NCBI GenBank assembly: GCA_964645775.1
Contig: CAZYBU010000001.1
Span: 62,001-126,000 of the forward strand
Direction of reading: 5' to 3'
Origin: CAZYBU01 sp964645775
GTDB lineage: Bacteria; Spirochaetota; UBA4802; UBA5550
Length of the DNA: 64,000 nucleotides
The translations under genes and the position numbers were made by a program. The notes below the pieces were generated by a model. The model had not been told where the DNA came from and searched no databases. It worked only from the letters and a program-made list of their open reading frames with translations. How positions within the stretch are numbered: the first letter of the stretch is position 1; each line of letters begins with the position of its first letter. Below are positions 36,439 through 45,008 of the stretch, piece after piece.

Positions 36439-37146
36439 TCAGTTCTCTTTCTCGCGAGATTTGTGCACCTTGTTGTCATTGTCTTTCATGTCCTTCTCGT
36501 ATCCCTGGAGATGGCTTTCAATAATCTCTTTGTTTTTACTCTTGTCTTCACTGAATTCCGTGTTTCGAATCATTTTAAAGACATTTTTCTTGGCCTGCCT
36601 GTAGTAATAAATGGCTGTTATAAGAGGTCTGGGCGAGGCGGTTTGAGCGTTTATGAATCGGTCGTAGTAATCATTTGCCTTGTGGACAGCAAATTTCGCA
36701 TTGTTCAGAAATTTACTCGAATAGGGATTCTCTTTATCACCCTTCAGGGAGCGTTGAAGCTCATTCTTAACGTTCATTTTGATGCCTTTCTGGAAAAGGG
36801 TCTCTGTGTTCTGGCGGTATTTCCGGGCCAGATTCTGAGCTGTTTTCAGGATTTCCCTTTCGTTCTCTGAAAATTTTGCAGCTGCTTCTTCGATCCTGTT
36901 CTGGAAATAGAGGGCGCTCGCCTCGGAGTACTGGTCTACAAGCTTTTCGATCTGGCTCTGACCTTCGCCGAAATTCATTACAGCTGCGTGAAGAAGTTTG
37001 ATGTTTCTGAAATTTTCATAACTCAGCCGCTTGACCAGGGGAAGAGGCTGATAGTTTGAATTGTATGTCTGGCTGGACTGGCTGAAAAGCGCTTCAGGTA
37101 TAACCATCAGCACAATTAACAGAAGTGTAAAGACTCCCTTTTTCAT
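36439..37146 (-). CDS. Secreted helical protein of unknown family
   Basis: 235 residues. A signal sequence (MKKGVFTLLLIVLMVIPEALFSQ) leads into a nearly all-helical mature region with many Lys, Glu and Asn, such as QIEKLVDQYSEASALYFQNR and ITAIYYYRQAKKNVFKMIRN. I do not recognise the family. ATG 37146 has GGGAG six bases before it (a GTG at 37149 is possible). It has its own good promoter in the gap after pth. Confidence 0.6.
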   Translation of the reverse strand: MKKGVFTLLLIVLMVIPEALFSQSSQTYNSNYQPLPLVKRLSYENFRNIKLLHAAVMNFGEGQSQIEKLVDQYSEASALYFQNRIEEAAAKFSENEREILKTAQNLARKYRQNTETLFQKGIKMNVKNELQRSLKGDKENPYSSKFLNNAKFAVHKANDYYDRFINAQTASPRPLITAIYYYRQAKKNVFKMIRNTEFSEDKSKNKEIIESHLQGYEKDMKDNDNKVHKSREKEN

Positions 37147-37208
37147 CACGGTCTCCCTAGTTATCAGGTGACGAATTGCACACCCGTGAGAATAAATACA
37201 GTGCCTTT

Positions 37209-37237
37209 ATTGTAGTATTAAGAAGGGATTACGTCAA
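37209..37237 (-). promoter_or_regulatory. Sigma-70-type promoter of the secreted helical protein gene
   Basis: On the minus strand: -35 TTGACG (37232-37237), a 17-base spacer and -10 TACAAT (37209-37214), about 63 bases before the gene start. Confidence 0.7.
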
Positions 37238-37262
37238 GGAAAATTGGAGTATTGAAAGAGTC

Positions 37263-37889
37263 TTAATCCTGCTTTCGGTGGTCGATATGCACGGCCCTGA
37301 CGTTTCGCTTCCTGATCTTAGGTGCTCCTTCCGGGTTATACATCTCCTGGACCTCTTCGATTGGATTCGTGATCAGTTTTTTCGCTACCTCTTCAGTCTT
37401 ATTGAGAACGTCAATAAGGATAAGGTTTTCGTCATCCGTAAAGTCTTGAAGGAGATATTTGTCCATTTTCATTTTTTTCGGGGGCTTCCCGATCCCCACA
37501 CGTATCTTTGCAAATCGATCAGATTTGAGCGCCTTCTCCATGGAAAGAATACCGGGATGATTAAGGGAAGAATAGACATAGTCCACCCGCATCTCTCCCA
37601 GCTCGAGCTCTGAATCCTCGACAATGCATATTATGTCCGAGACATTTATCCGGAGAAAAGACGCAATATACAGGACCGATTCACCTATAAGGTTCACGAA
37701 GGTTTGTGGTTTCAGAAGAACAATCTCTGAACCCGCCATTTCGCCCCGGCCTATGAGAGATTTTTTCTTCTTTATTCGAACATCGATATTATAGTTATTG
37801 GCAAGGATATCAATAACCTTGAAGCCAATGTTCTGCCGGTTATTTGCGAACTTTTCTCCGGGATTGCCGAATCCAACTATCAGTTTCAA
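37263..37889 (-). CDS. pth: Peptidyl-tRNA hydrolase family protein with altered active site
   Basis: 208 residues (E. coli Pth has 194). It shows the Pth fold motifs: KLIVGFGNPGEKFANNRQNI at the N-terminus, LKPQTFVNLIGESVLYIASF, CIVEDSELELGE and FAKIRVGIGKP. The position of the catalytic His of Pth (E. coli His20 in the TRHN motif) reads NRQN, i.e. Gln19 (codon CAG), and the GHNG region is altered to LNHPG. TTG 37889 gives the family-typical start M-K-L-I-V-G and has GGGAG nine bases upstream; TTG 37895 is an alternative. It lies directly downstream of rplY, the usual ctc-pth order. The activity is uncertain; see findings. Confidence 0.85.
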   Translation of the reverse strand: MKLIVGFGNPGEKFANNRQNIGFKVIDILANNYNIDVRIKKKKSLIGRGEMAGSEIVLLKPQTFVNLIGESVLYIASFLRINVSDIICIVEDSELELGEMRVDYVYSSLNHPGILSMEKALKSDRFAKIRVGIGKPPKKMKMDKYLLQDFTDDENLILIDVLNKTEEVAKKLITNPIEEVQEMYNPEGAPKIRKRNVRAVHIDHRKQD

Positions 37890-37922
37890 CAGCAATAACT
37901 CCCACGGGTGGAAGAACAGCCT

Positions 37923-38570
37923 TTAATACTGTTCCTCCTCCTCTGTAGTTTCTGATTCTTCTTCCAGTGAAGCGGCTTCTTCTTCCTCTTCTTCGGTCGG
38001 TTCCTCCTCGGTCCTGGCTTCATGAACAGCGACAATAACCGTTTCAGGATAGGATAAGAGTTCCACCCCTTCTCCCAGATCGATATCACCCGCATGAATT
38101 GAATCACCCAGTTCCAGACCCGAGATATCAATAAAGATGGTCTCCGGAAGATTTTTGGGAAGGCACTCAATATTTATCTCTTTTTCCGTGAATTCAAGAT
38201 GACCGCCCATCTTAATGCCGGGTGCCGTACCTTCCAGTTCAATAGGTACAACTGTCTGTATTTTCTCCCCTGCGGTAATTTTGAAGAGATCGAGATGAAT
38301 AATGGAGCCGGTTACCGGGTCTATCTGGTAATCCTTGACGAAGGCCGAAAGGTTTGTATTCTTTTCATCGGCCAGGTCGATATTGAATATTATACTCTCA
38401 GAAATTTGGCCTGAGAAGAGTTTCTGGAAATCTTTTGTCCGGATTTGTAGTATATCCGTTTCTCCATGGGAATAAACCACAGCCGGAATGTATCCTTCAT
38501 TCCGAAGTCTGCGGTTTTCGTTTTTGCCCGTCCGTACTCTTCTTTCTGCGGCTACTGCTTTTGCTCCCAT
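37923..38570 (-). CDS. rplY: Ribosomal protein bL25 (CTC-type)
   Basis: 215 residues. It binds 5S rRNA in the large ribosomal subunit; the long form with a C-terminal TL5-like domain is the CTC type. Sequence support: ERRVRTGKNENRRLRNEGYI, PAVVYSHGE, LSAFVKDYQIDPVTGSIIHL, DLFKI and the C-terminal beta domain (IPIELEGTAPGIK-like). The last 30 residues are almost all Glu (EEEPTEEEEEEAASLEEESE), a common acidic tail. GAGGT lies eight bases before the ATG. It is part of glmU-prs-rplY-pth. Confidence 0.95.
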   Translation of the reverse strand: MGAKAVAAERRVRTGKNENRRLRNEGYIPAVVYSHGETDILQIRTKDFQKLFSGQISESIIFNIDLADEKNTNLSAFVKDYQIDPVTGSIIHLDLFKITAGEKIQTVVPIELEGTAPGIKMGGHLEFTEKEINIECLPKNLPETIFIDISGLELGDSIHAGDIDLGEGVELLSYPETVIVAVHEARTEEEPTEEEEEEAASLEEESETTEEEEQY

Positions 38571-38590
38571 TGTTCGATACCTCGTAAAGG

Positions 38591-39541
38591 TTATAGTATT
38601 TTCAGGAATAATGAACTTACTGATTCACCGTTATGAATTCTCCGTATTGCTTCTCCAAAGAGAGGGGCTATGGAGAGTATCTTCATGCTGGGTACTTTCT
38701 TCTCCGTATTGACCGAAATTGTATTGGTTGTGATTATCTCCTCAAAACCGGCGCTGTAGAGCTTCCTGGGCGCTTCACCCGATAGTACAGGATGGGTGAA
38801 GGTGCAGTAAACATCCTCAGCTCCATGGTCTCTCAGGGCTTCGGCAGCCTTGGCAATGGAACCGCCGGTATCGACCATGTCGTCTATCAGGATACAATTT
38901 TTTCCGTCAACATCACCGATAACATGAGATACCTCGGCAACGTTTGCTTCGGGGCGTCTCTTGTCGATAATGGCGAGTCCCGCGTTGATGTTCTTGGCCA
39001 GAAACCGGGCCCTGTCAGCTCCTCCTGAATCGGGGGAGACGACAACCACTTCCTTAAGGTTCAGAGTTTTAAGATAATCAATGACTATGGGTGAGGCAAA
39101 GAGATTATCCACAGGTATATCAAAGAAACCCTGAATCTGATCGGCGTGGAGATCCATGGTTAAAACCCTGTCGGTTCCCGTGGCTTGAATAACATTGGCG
39201 ACTACCTTCGCCGAAATGGGCACACGGGGTTCGACTTTTCTGTCCTGACGGGCGTATCCGAAGTAGGGGATGACCGTCGTTATACGACTGGCTGAGGCCC
39301 GGAAGGCAGCGTCAACCATAAGCAGGAGCTCCATGATGTGATCATTGGAAGGGCTTGACGTGGATTGGACAATGAAAACGTCATCTCCTCGGACATTTTC
39401 CTCGATACGGACCGATGTCTCTCCGTCACTGAAGCGATTCAACTGAATCCGGGCCAGGGAAATCCCGAGGTAATCGGCTATCTCCTTAGCGAGTTCCGGG
39501 TTTGATGAACCGGAAAATAATTTTAAAGTACTTCCACTCAT
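38591..39541 (-). CDS. prs: Ribose-phosphate pyrophosphokinase
   Basis: 316 residues. It makes PRPP from ribose-5-phosphate and ATP for nucleotide, His and Trp synthesis. Class I signatures are present: LKLFSGSSNPELAKEIADYL, FIVQSTSSPSNDHIMELLLM, the flexible loop YARQDRKVEPRVPISAK, MDLHADQIQGFFD, the PRPP-binding site VSPDSGGADRARFLA and ILIDDMVDTGGSI. ATG 39541 is favoured by AGGA eight bases upstream; an ATG seven codons earlier has no clear ribosome site. It sits between glmU and rplY. Confidence 0.95.
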   Translation of the reverse strand: MSGSTLKLFSGSSNPELAKEIADYLGISLARIQLNRFSDGETSVRIEENVRGDDVFIVQSTSSPSNDHIMELLLMVDAAFRASASRITTVIPYFGYARQDRKVEPRVPISAKVVANVIQATGTDRVLTMDLHADQIQGFFDIPVDNLFASPIVIDYLKTLNLKEVVVVSPDSGGADRARFLAKNINAGLAIIDKRRPEANVAEVSHVIGDVDGKNCILIDDMVDTGGSIAKAAEALRDHGAEDVYCTFTHPVLSGEAPRKLYSAGFEEIITTNTISVNTEKKVPSMKILSIAPLFGEAIRRIHNGESVSSLFLKIL

Positions 39542-39567
39542 TTTTGAATCCTGTAAAAGCATTATCG

Positions 39568-40308
39568 TTAGATGGTAATCATGATTTCTTCAAGTTTTTT
39601 AAGTTCCACCCTGCTGTTGACCCCGGAGCCTTCCAGAGCGTTCTTAAGTTTTATCGTGCCAATCCGGTATCCTGCCCGTAAAACATGGTTCAGTACATCG
39701 GGAAGATAATATTCCCCCTGGGCATTGTCGGTGGTTACGGTGCCGAGCCCTTCAAAAAGGAGGGGAGCGTTAAAAGAATAGGTACCGGTGTTTACTTCAA
39801 TAATATTTTTCTCTTCGTTACTGGCGTCTTTCTCTTCAACGATTCTGAGAAACTCCCCCCCGGGGCCGGTTACGATACGACCGTAGCCTGAAGGGTTTTC
39901 TGGCTCCATGGTCAGAACTGAAGCCCTGGTCCTCTCATCCAGCGCATTCATAAGATCCAGAAAGATTTCCGGTCGGATAAGGGGGACATCTCCACAGGCA
40001 ATGATAAGGTTACCCTCGAAATCCCTGAAATACTCTTTACACTGCATAACAGCGTGACCTGTCCCCAGCTGTTCTCTCTGCCAGACCGTTTCAACGGAAT
40101 CGTCCAGGACATCGAGGACTTCCTCTCCCCGATATCCCACGACCGCTACGATCTCTTCGATACCGGCTTTTTTCAGGTTGTCGACCACATGCTGAATCAT
40201 CGGTTTGCCTCTGAGAGTATGCAGGACCTTGGGCAAGTCCGACTCCATTCGGACACCTTTCCCTGCGGCAAGGACAATGGCTGCTGATGGACCTTTTGAT
40301 GAAATCAT
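39568..40308 (-). CDS. glmU: UDP-GlcNAc pyrophosphorylase (short GlmU without acetyltransferase domain)
   Basis: 246 residues against about 450 for bifunctional GlmU. The uridylyltransferase domain is complete: AAIVLAAGKGVRMESDLPKV (residues 9-28), MIQHVVDNLK, QLGTGHAVMQ, ACGDVPLIRP, YGRIVTGPGG, VEEKDA and EVNTGTYSFN. The left-handed beta-helix acetyltransferase domain is absent, and the reading frame simply ends, with prs starting 26 bases later. It should convert GlcNAc-1-phosphate to UDP-GlcNAc for peptidoglycan and lipid A; the acetylation step needs another enzyme. No Shine-Dalgarno is clear before ATG 40308. Confidence 0.88.
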   Translation of the reverse strand: MISSKGPSAAIVLAAGKGVRMESDLPKVLHTLRGKPMIQHVVDNLKKAGIEEIVAVVGYRGEEVLDVLDDSVETVWQREQLGTGHAVMQCKEYFRDFEGNLIIACGDVPLIRPEIFLDLMNALDERTRASVLTMEPENPSGYGRIVTGPGGEFLRIVEEKDASNEEKNIIEVNTGTYSFNAPLLFEGLGTVTTDNAQGEYYLPDVLNHVLRAGYRIGTIKLKNALEGSGVNSRVELKKLEEIMITI

Positions 40309-40340
40309 TATGTCGAGTTACCGGTTTAACCAAAATTGAT

Positions 40341-40368
40341 AAAACCGGTTGTTGCTCCAACCGGTTTT
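40341..40368 (-). terminator. Hairpin terminator downstream of tRNA-Gln
   Basis: A perfect 10-bp inverted repeat (AAAACCGGTT ... AACCGGTTTT) with an 8-base loop. On the minus strand it follows the tRNA by eight bases and ends in TTTT. A third ACCGGT copy lies at 40319-40324, closer to glmU. Confidence 0.7.
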
Positions 40369-40376
40369 GAGCGTAT

Positions 40377-40448
40377 CTGAGGTGCCAGGATTCGAACCTG
40401 GGAATGCCGAGACCAAAACCCGGTGCCTTACCACTTGGCCACACCTCA
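40377..40448 (-). tRNA. trnQ: tRNA-Gln (anticodon UUG)
   Basis: 72 bases folding as a normal cloverleaf: acceptor TGAGGTG with CACCTCA, D arm GCC...GGC, anticodon stem CCGGG/CTCGG with loop TTTTGGT (anticodon TTG, reads CAA), T arm CCAGG TTCGAAT CCTGG and discriminator G. The 3' CCA is not encoded. It lies between ispE and glmU on the same strand. Confidence 0.95.
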
Positions 40449-40501
40449 ATCTATATGTGAACTTCAAGGGAAAGGTATCCACATGAAGTGTCCACGACTT
40501 A

Positions 40502-41398
40502 TCAAACAGCAAACTCCGTAAATACTATCCGCTGAACCCGCGATTGTAAATTCATTTTTACACTACGGGCGATACGTTCATCTTCGAAAATACCGAATAT
40601 CGTTGAGCCGGAACCTGTCATCCGTGCCAGTAGAGCTCCGGAGTTTTCCAGTTCGTCCCGGACTTCCGCAAGGATCGGGTATTTTTTAAACAGCGCACTC
40701 TCGAAATCGTTTTGGAAAAGAGAGGCCATCGATTGCCTGTCAATACCCTGTTCCAGTCGGTTTCGCAGTATAGAGACACGCTCGGCGGTATTCGGTCCGC
40801 GGTATTCCTTTTCACCGGGCGCCTTGAGTGACCGGTAAGCCTCTCCGGTATGAATCTGGATACCCGGGAATAGGAGCAGAAGCTTTCCTGTCGGTCTATA
40901 AGAAGTCATATGAAGTTTTTCTCCCCGGCCGGTGGCAAACAGGGTGTCCCCTCTGAGGCAAAAGGGAACATCGGAACCGATGGTGGCCGCAATATTTATC
41001 AACTCCTCAGGAGTATATTTCCCGTAATGGCGGTTCAGGAGACGCAACGTAGCGGCCGCGTCTGAACTGCCGCCGCCCAGACCACCTCCCGCGGGAATGG
41101 ACTTGGTTATACCCAGGGTAACTTCTTCATCGATCTGTGCTCTCTCAAGATAGAGAAGCGCAGCTTTGACAACCAGATTGTCTTCCTGAGGCAGAGAATC
41201 GATGAGTTCGGAACAGGCACCCCCGCGATTTACGAGTCTAACGGAGGGAGAGACCTTTTTTACGGTATTTTCGAGTTGTAAAAGATCATGCATTTCCGCC
41301 TGAGTCATCAGGGTAACAATTTCATGGAACCCGTCATCGCGGCGGTAGAGCACTTCAAGGTGGAGATTCACCTTGGCTCGGGCAGCTTCAACAGACAT
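40502..41398 (-). CDS. ispE: 4-diphosphocytidyl-2-C-methyl-D-erythritol kinase
   Basis: 298 residues. It phosphorylates CDP-methylerythritol with ATP in the MEP isoprenoid pathway. The GHMP-kinase fold is seen: EAARAKVNLHLEVLYRRDDG (family start), IPAGGGLGGGSSDAAATLRL (ATP loop), GSDVPFCLRGDTLFATGRGE and MTGSGSTIFGIF. ATG 41398 gives the family-typical start; the open frame continues 19 codons upstream without similarity. It is followed by tRNA-Gln and divergent from the HAD gene. Confidence 0.93.
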   Translation of the reverse strand: MSVEAARAKVNLHLEVLYRRDDGFHEIVTLMTQAEMHDLLQLENTVKKVSPSVRLVNRGGACSELIDSLPQEDNLVVKAALLYLERAQIDEEVTLGITKSIPAGGGLGGGSSDAAATLRLLNRHYGKYTPEELINIAATIGSDVPFCLRGDTLFATGRGEKLHMTSYRPTGKLLLLFPGIQIHTGEAYRSLKAPGEKEYRGPNTAERVSILRNRLEQGIDRQSMASLFQNDFESALFKKYPILAEVRDELENSGALLARMTGSGSTIFGIFEDERIARSVKMNLQSRVQRIVFTEFAV

Positions 41399-41495
41399 GA
41401 TACCTGCCATGCATATTGGGTGACCAAAAGTATTATCGGCCATGCTGTGTGTCAATCAATTATTAATCGGGTTGCCAAAAAGAGGTTGAAGAATA

Positions 41496-42134
41496 ATGAA
41501 GCCGGGAAAATCTTGTCCCATGGAGAATCATGCGCCGGAACTATGTATACTGGACTGCGACGGAGTCCTGTTCGATTCACATAGAGCTAATCTGGCATTC
41601 TTTAATCAATGCCTTGATCTTTCCAGTCTTCCCCCGGTTTCTCCTGAACTTGAGGATCAGGTACGATACCTCTCGGTGTCTCAATTGGCGGAGCTGGTCA
41701 TCGGTTCAGGTGAGAAGGCCCGTGATTTGACAGAATTCTGTCGAAGTCGTCCCTATGAACCCTTTGTGCCCCTCATAGAACCACTTTTTGATTTTGATCG
41801 ATTTTTCTCCGATTTTCAGGATGCTCCTTTTTTCGCCCTGGCTTCAAATCGGGGCAATTCGCTGAAAACCATAATTTCTTCCTTCAAGCTGGACAGATAT
41901 ATTACCTTCAGCGTCTCCACGATGGAAGCGCCACCTAAACCGGACCCTGCCATGCTTCATATGTGCTGCGAATATTTCGGAATCAGCCCTGAGAAGGCAA
42001 TATTCGTGGGAGACGCTCCCACAGACGAGGAAGCGGCAGAAAGGGCGGGTATACCATTTCTTTTCTATGATATGAATCTCGATGCTTCGCCGGTCTCTTT
42101 GATCAGTAAGCGTTTGGCCGGTAAAACTGCTTGA
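41496..42134 (+). CDS. HAD-family hydrolase (phosphoglycolate-phosphatase-like)
   Basis: 212 residues. The HAD motifs are intact: motif I ILDCDGVLFDSH (DxDxV), motif II LASNRG, the Lys motif PPKPDPAM and motif IV FVGDAPTDEEAAERAG. The cap is small and helical, between residues of about 30 and 105. It is a soluble phosphatase acting on a small phosphorylated metabolite that cannot be named. Start choice is between ATG 41496 (a GAGG box is distant) and ATG 41520 (eight codons later). Confidence 0.85.
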   Translation: MKPGKSCPMENHAPELCILDCDGVLFDSHRANLAFFNQCLDLSSLPPVSPELEDQVRYLSVSQLAELVIGSGEKARDLTEFCRSRPYEPFVPLIEPLFDFDRFFSDFQDAPFFALASNRGNSLKTIISSFKLDRYITFSVSTMEAPPKPDPAMLHMCCEYFGISPEKAIFVGDAPTDEEAAERAGIPFLFYDMNLDASPVSLISKRLAGKTA

Positions 42135-42203
42135 AAAAAAAGTTCCAGAGGCTACTATGGATACGATCTAAAATATTGATAATAATACGATGGAGCTCTA
42201 CAC

Positions 42204-42809
42204 ATGACTGACAAGTCAACCCGTGAAATTACCCGCTCATCACGAAAAGTCGTTTTCATACTAATTCCCATAATTACCTTTACTCTGGCCCTGGCGGGGA
42301 CTCTTTTCTATTATATCTACAAAAAAAACATAACACAGACCGTATATCGGGACCTGGAAACCATGGTAAGTATCTGTAAAATCTACACTGATGAGCTTTT
42401 TGATACTGGTATGGAACGACCACTGGTACTACGGAACCTGGAGAGTGCTTTTGACAAGATAGTTATCGGTGACGACGGGTTCCTCTTTGTTGTCGACCCC
42501 AGGGGGAACCTGCTTGTGCATCAGAGGATTGGAAAGAAGAACTGGATTGAAAAACCGCACATACAGTACATCGTTTCTAAAAGAAAGGGACTTCATCGTT
42601 TCCTTTCACCGCAAACCAAGACATTCAAGATCTCGGCCTTCGATTATGTTCGCAAAGGAGAATTTATTATTGTGGCAACGGCCTTTGAAGAAGATTTTTT
42701 CAAGAAGCCTATGCAGGAGATTGTTACATACCTTATGATAACCTTCGGAGTGGTGTTTATCCTGGGTATTGCTGTTTTTACCTTTGTATTGAGAGAAGAG
42801 CAGGAATAG
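42204..42809 (+). CDS. Single-Cache-domain membrane sensor without output domain
   Basis: 201 residues. TM1 is at about residues 17-38 and TM2 at about 175-195, bracketing an extracytoplasmic sensor (VYRDLETMVSICKIYTDELF; FDKIVIGDDGFLFVVDPRGN; KKNWIEKPHIQYIV; GEFIIVATAFEEDFFKKPMQ) with the Cache_2/3 pattern. No kinase, MCP or GGDEF domain follows; the protein ends three residues after the charged stop-transfer. The next gene, 3 bases on, encodes a membrane GAF-SpoIIE protein, so the two may form a split receptor. GGAG lies eight bases before the ATG. Confidence 0.78.
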   Translation: MTDKSTREITRSSRKVVFILIPIITFTLALAGTLFYYIYKKNITQTVYRDLETMVSICKIYTDELFDTGMERPLVLRNLESAFDKIVIGDDGFLFVVDPRGNLLVHQRIGKKNWIEKPHIQYIVSKRKGLHRFLSPQTKTFKISAFDYVRKGEFIIVATAFEEDFFKKPMQEIVTYLMITFGVVFILGIAVFTFVLREEQE

Positions 42810-42812
42810 GAC

Positions 42813-44996
42813 GTGCTTCAGACTGAGATTGTCATAGCCGGCGCCGCGGTTATCGTAGCTTTTCTGCTTTCTGCCTTTAATGTTTTCAAGAGGAGACAGT
42901 TTGTTATTAACTGGCTTTTCGTGATCATCTCTTTCCTCTCTTCTGTCCTGTTTTTTATGCAGTTAAACCTACTATTGGACCTCAGACTTTTGTCACCGAC
43001 CCTTGTTGCCAGGTTCTATTTTTCCCTGATCCATTTTCTTTCGCTCCTGTTCTTTCTTCTCATTTTCATGTATCCCTATGAAGAACTCAAACCCAGACTT
43101 GGTATTATAGCGGGCGTAAGTATACCGAGTCTCACTCTTTCGACCGTGACGGCATGGACGAACCTGGTTATCTATTTCGCGGAATTCAAGGGTTATCTTG
43201 ATTTTCAGGTGGGGGAACTCTTTCCGGCTTATCTTCTCATGACGGTGTTCTATCTGCTCGGGGCTCTCTTTATTCTGATCTACAAGTCAAAATTTGCCCT
43301 TAAGTCGAGGGTATTGAGCAAGGAGCTTCAATATGTCTCCTACGGACTCATGGCCGCGGTTGCTGCGCTGATCTTTATGACATTCTTTCTGCCCGGTGTT
43401 TTTGAGATAACACAGTTCCAGAATATCGGTATCACAGTACCCGGTATTTCAATTTTAATTGTACTCAATTATGCGGTATTTGATATACGTGTTGTTGATT
43501 TCAAGCGTTTCAATATCCGGGTTTTTAAGTGGATAATCATTTTTCTGCTTCTTGCCGTGCCTGTTTATTTCTTCCTGCATATCAGGAGGGATATGCTTCT
43601 GGGCCAGCAGATACCGACCGCCCTTTCCGGTCTGTTTATCTTCCTGTATCTTTTCTTCTTTTTTCGTTTTGCCAAGGAACCTATTGACCGGCTTTTCGAG
43701 ATGGAATATCAGAAGATGGGGGAGATGTTTGACCGTTTCTTCCAGACCATCTCAGAGATAACCATTTCTGATGAAAGAGGCGTACAATGGGACAAGTTTT
43801 ACAATGATGCGATCGATAAATTCATTAAAACCTTTTCAATCAGTAATGCGCTTTTGTATCTTTATGATTCTGAAAAAGAGAAGTTTGTTCTTGAACATGG
43901 CGAGGTTGAAGATATTTCCGACGCAGAAATGGGCGTTAATGATGATATTGTTAACAGTGTGAATCTTTCCCAGGGTATTCTTGATCGATCTATTCTCTAC
44001 ACGGATATAAGCTTTCAGAATATTATGGACAGGGTGATCGCTTTTTTCGACAGGAACGGCCTGGAACTTGCAATGCCCTTCTATATCTACGGGGAACATC
44101 ATTTCGGAATAGAGAGAAAGGGGAAAGAGCTTGCGGGTATGCTTTTTCTTGGTCGGCTTCCCCGTAATCGTTTGTACTCAAAAACCTTCCTGACCGCCCT
44201 GGATATCTACCGGCTTCAATTCCAGAGATTACTTGCCAGCGGCCTGGTACTGGAAGATGTTCGTCTCAAGCAGATATACCACCACGACAGACTGGTGGTA
44301 GGGGATATCAAAAAGAAGATCATACCGGAACGGTTGGAACAGGTGGGGCCTGTCCGTGTCTCCTCTCTCTTTTTTAATAATTCCGATCAGGGAGGAGACT
44401 ACTTCGACTCTATTCGTGTGGAGAACAACAGCTGTGCAATATTTCTTGCTGAGACCGGGTATGCCGGAGTTGAATCCGCCGTTATCGGTCTCGAACTCTA
44501 TTCCGCCTTTCACCTGAGGTCTCGTGGATACTCAACGCCGGAACGTATGCTCAGCATTATGAACTGGGTCCTTTCGACTTCAAGGTTCTCAGACCGGCAT
44601 GCTCCTGCAATGGCAGTTATCATTACCGCAGCCGGAGAGATACGTCTATCTTCGGCCGCGACAAATCCTCTGATTATTTATGATGCGGCAAATGACTCTT
44701 TCCGTTCCCATGATTCGAAAGGTGTTCCCCTGGGTGTTTCGCCTGATCAGAGTTATCATTCTGTTACCATAAATCCATCCAGTGGAAGTATCGGAATTAT
44801 ATTCTCCAGCGGCTTGGAATCCTCCATGAACAGCCGGGGAGAGAACTATGACAGTAACCGATTGCAGAGGTTTATTCGATCAAACAGAAACGAGACGCCA
44901 GCGGTTCTGTCCAGGCTCCTGTACCGGGACTATATGGAATTTACAGGTGATCAGGAACAACTTGAGGACGTCAGCGTCATAATTTTTAAGATTTAG
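42813..44996 (+). CDS. 7TM-GAF-SpoIIE-type membrane protein, phosphatase site degenerate
   Basis: 727 residues from a GTG start. Residues of about 5-285 contain eight or so membrane helices (7TM-type input module). A GAF-like region is at about 315-470 (DKFIKTFSISNALLYLYDSE), and a SpoIIE/PP2C domain at about 505-727 (NNSDQGGDYFDSIRVENNSC; IFLAETGYAGVESAVIGLEL; KGVPLGVSPDQSYHSVTINP). The first metal Asp (GGDYFD) is kept, but DVSGHG reads AETGYAG, TDG reads SSG (FSSGLESS) and the final DD is EDVS. PP2C activity is therefore doubtful. It probably acts with the Cache protein upstream as a signalling unit. Confidence 0.8.
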   Translation: MLQTEIVIAGAAVIVAFLLSAFNVFKRRQFVINWLFVIISFLSSVLFFMQLNLLLDLRLLSPTLVARFYFSLIHFLSLLFFLLIFMYPYEELKPRLGIIAGVSIPSLTLSTVTAWTNLVIYFAEFKGYLDFQVGELFPAYLLMTVFYLLGALFILIYKSKFALKSRVLSKELQYVSYGLMAAVAALIFMTFFLPGVFEITQFQNIGITVPGISILIVLNYAVFDIRVVDFKRFNIRVFKWIIIFLLLAVPVYFFLHIRRDMLLGQQIPTALSGLFIFLYLFFFFRFAKEPIDRLFEMEYQKMGEMFDRFFQTISEITISDERGVQWDKFYNDAIDKFIKTFSISNALLYLYDSEKEKFVLEHGEVEDISDAEMGVNDDIVNSVNLSQGILDRSILYTDISFQNIMDRVIAFFDRNGLELAMPFYIYGEHHFGIERKGKELAGMLFLGRLPRNRLYSKTFLTALDIYRLQFQRLLASGLVLEDVRLKQIYHHDRLVVGDIKKKIIPERLEQVGPVRVSSLFFNNSDQGGDYFDSIRVENNSCAIFLAETGYAGVESAVIGLELYSAFHLRSRGYSTPERMLSIMNWVLSTSRFSDRHAPAMAVIITAAGEIRLSSAATNPLIIYDAANDSFRSHDSKGVPLGVSPDQSYHSVTINPSSGSIGIIFSSGLESSMNSRGENYDSNRLQRFIRSNRNETPAVLSRLLYRDYMEFTGDQEQLEDVSVIIFKI

Positions 44997-45008
44997 CAAT
45001 GAGGTTGT

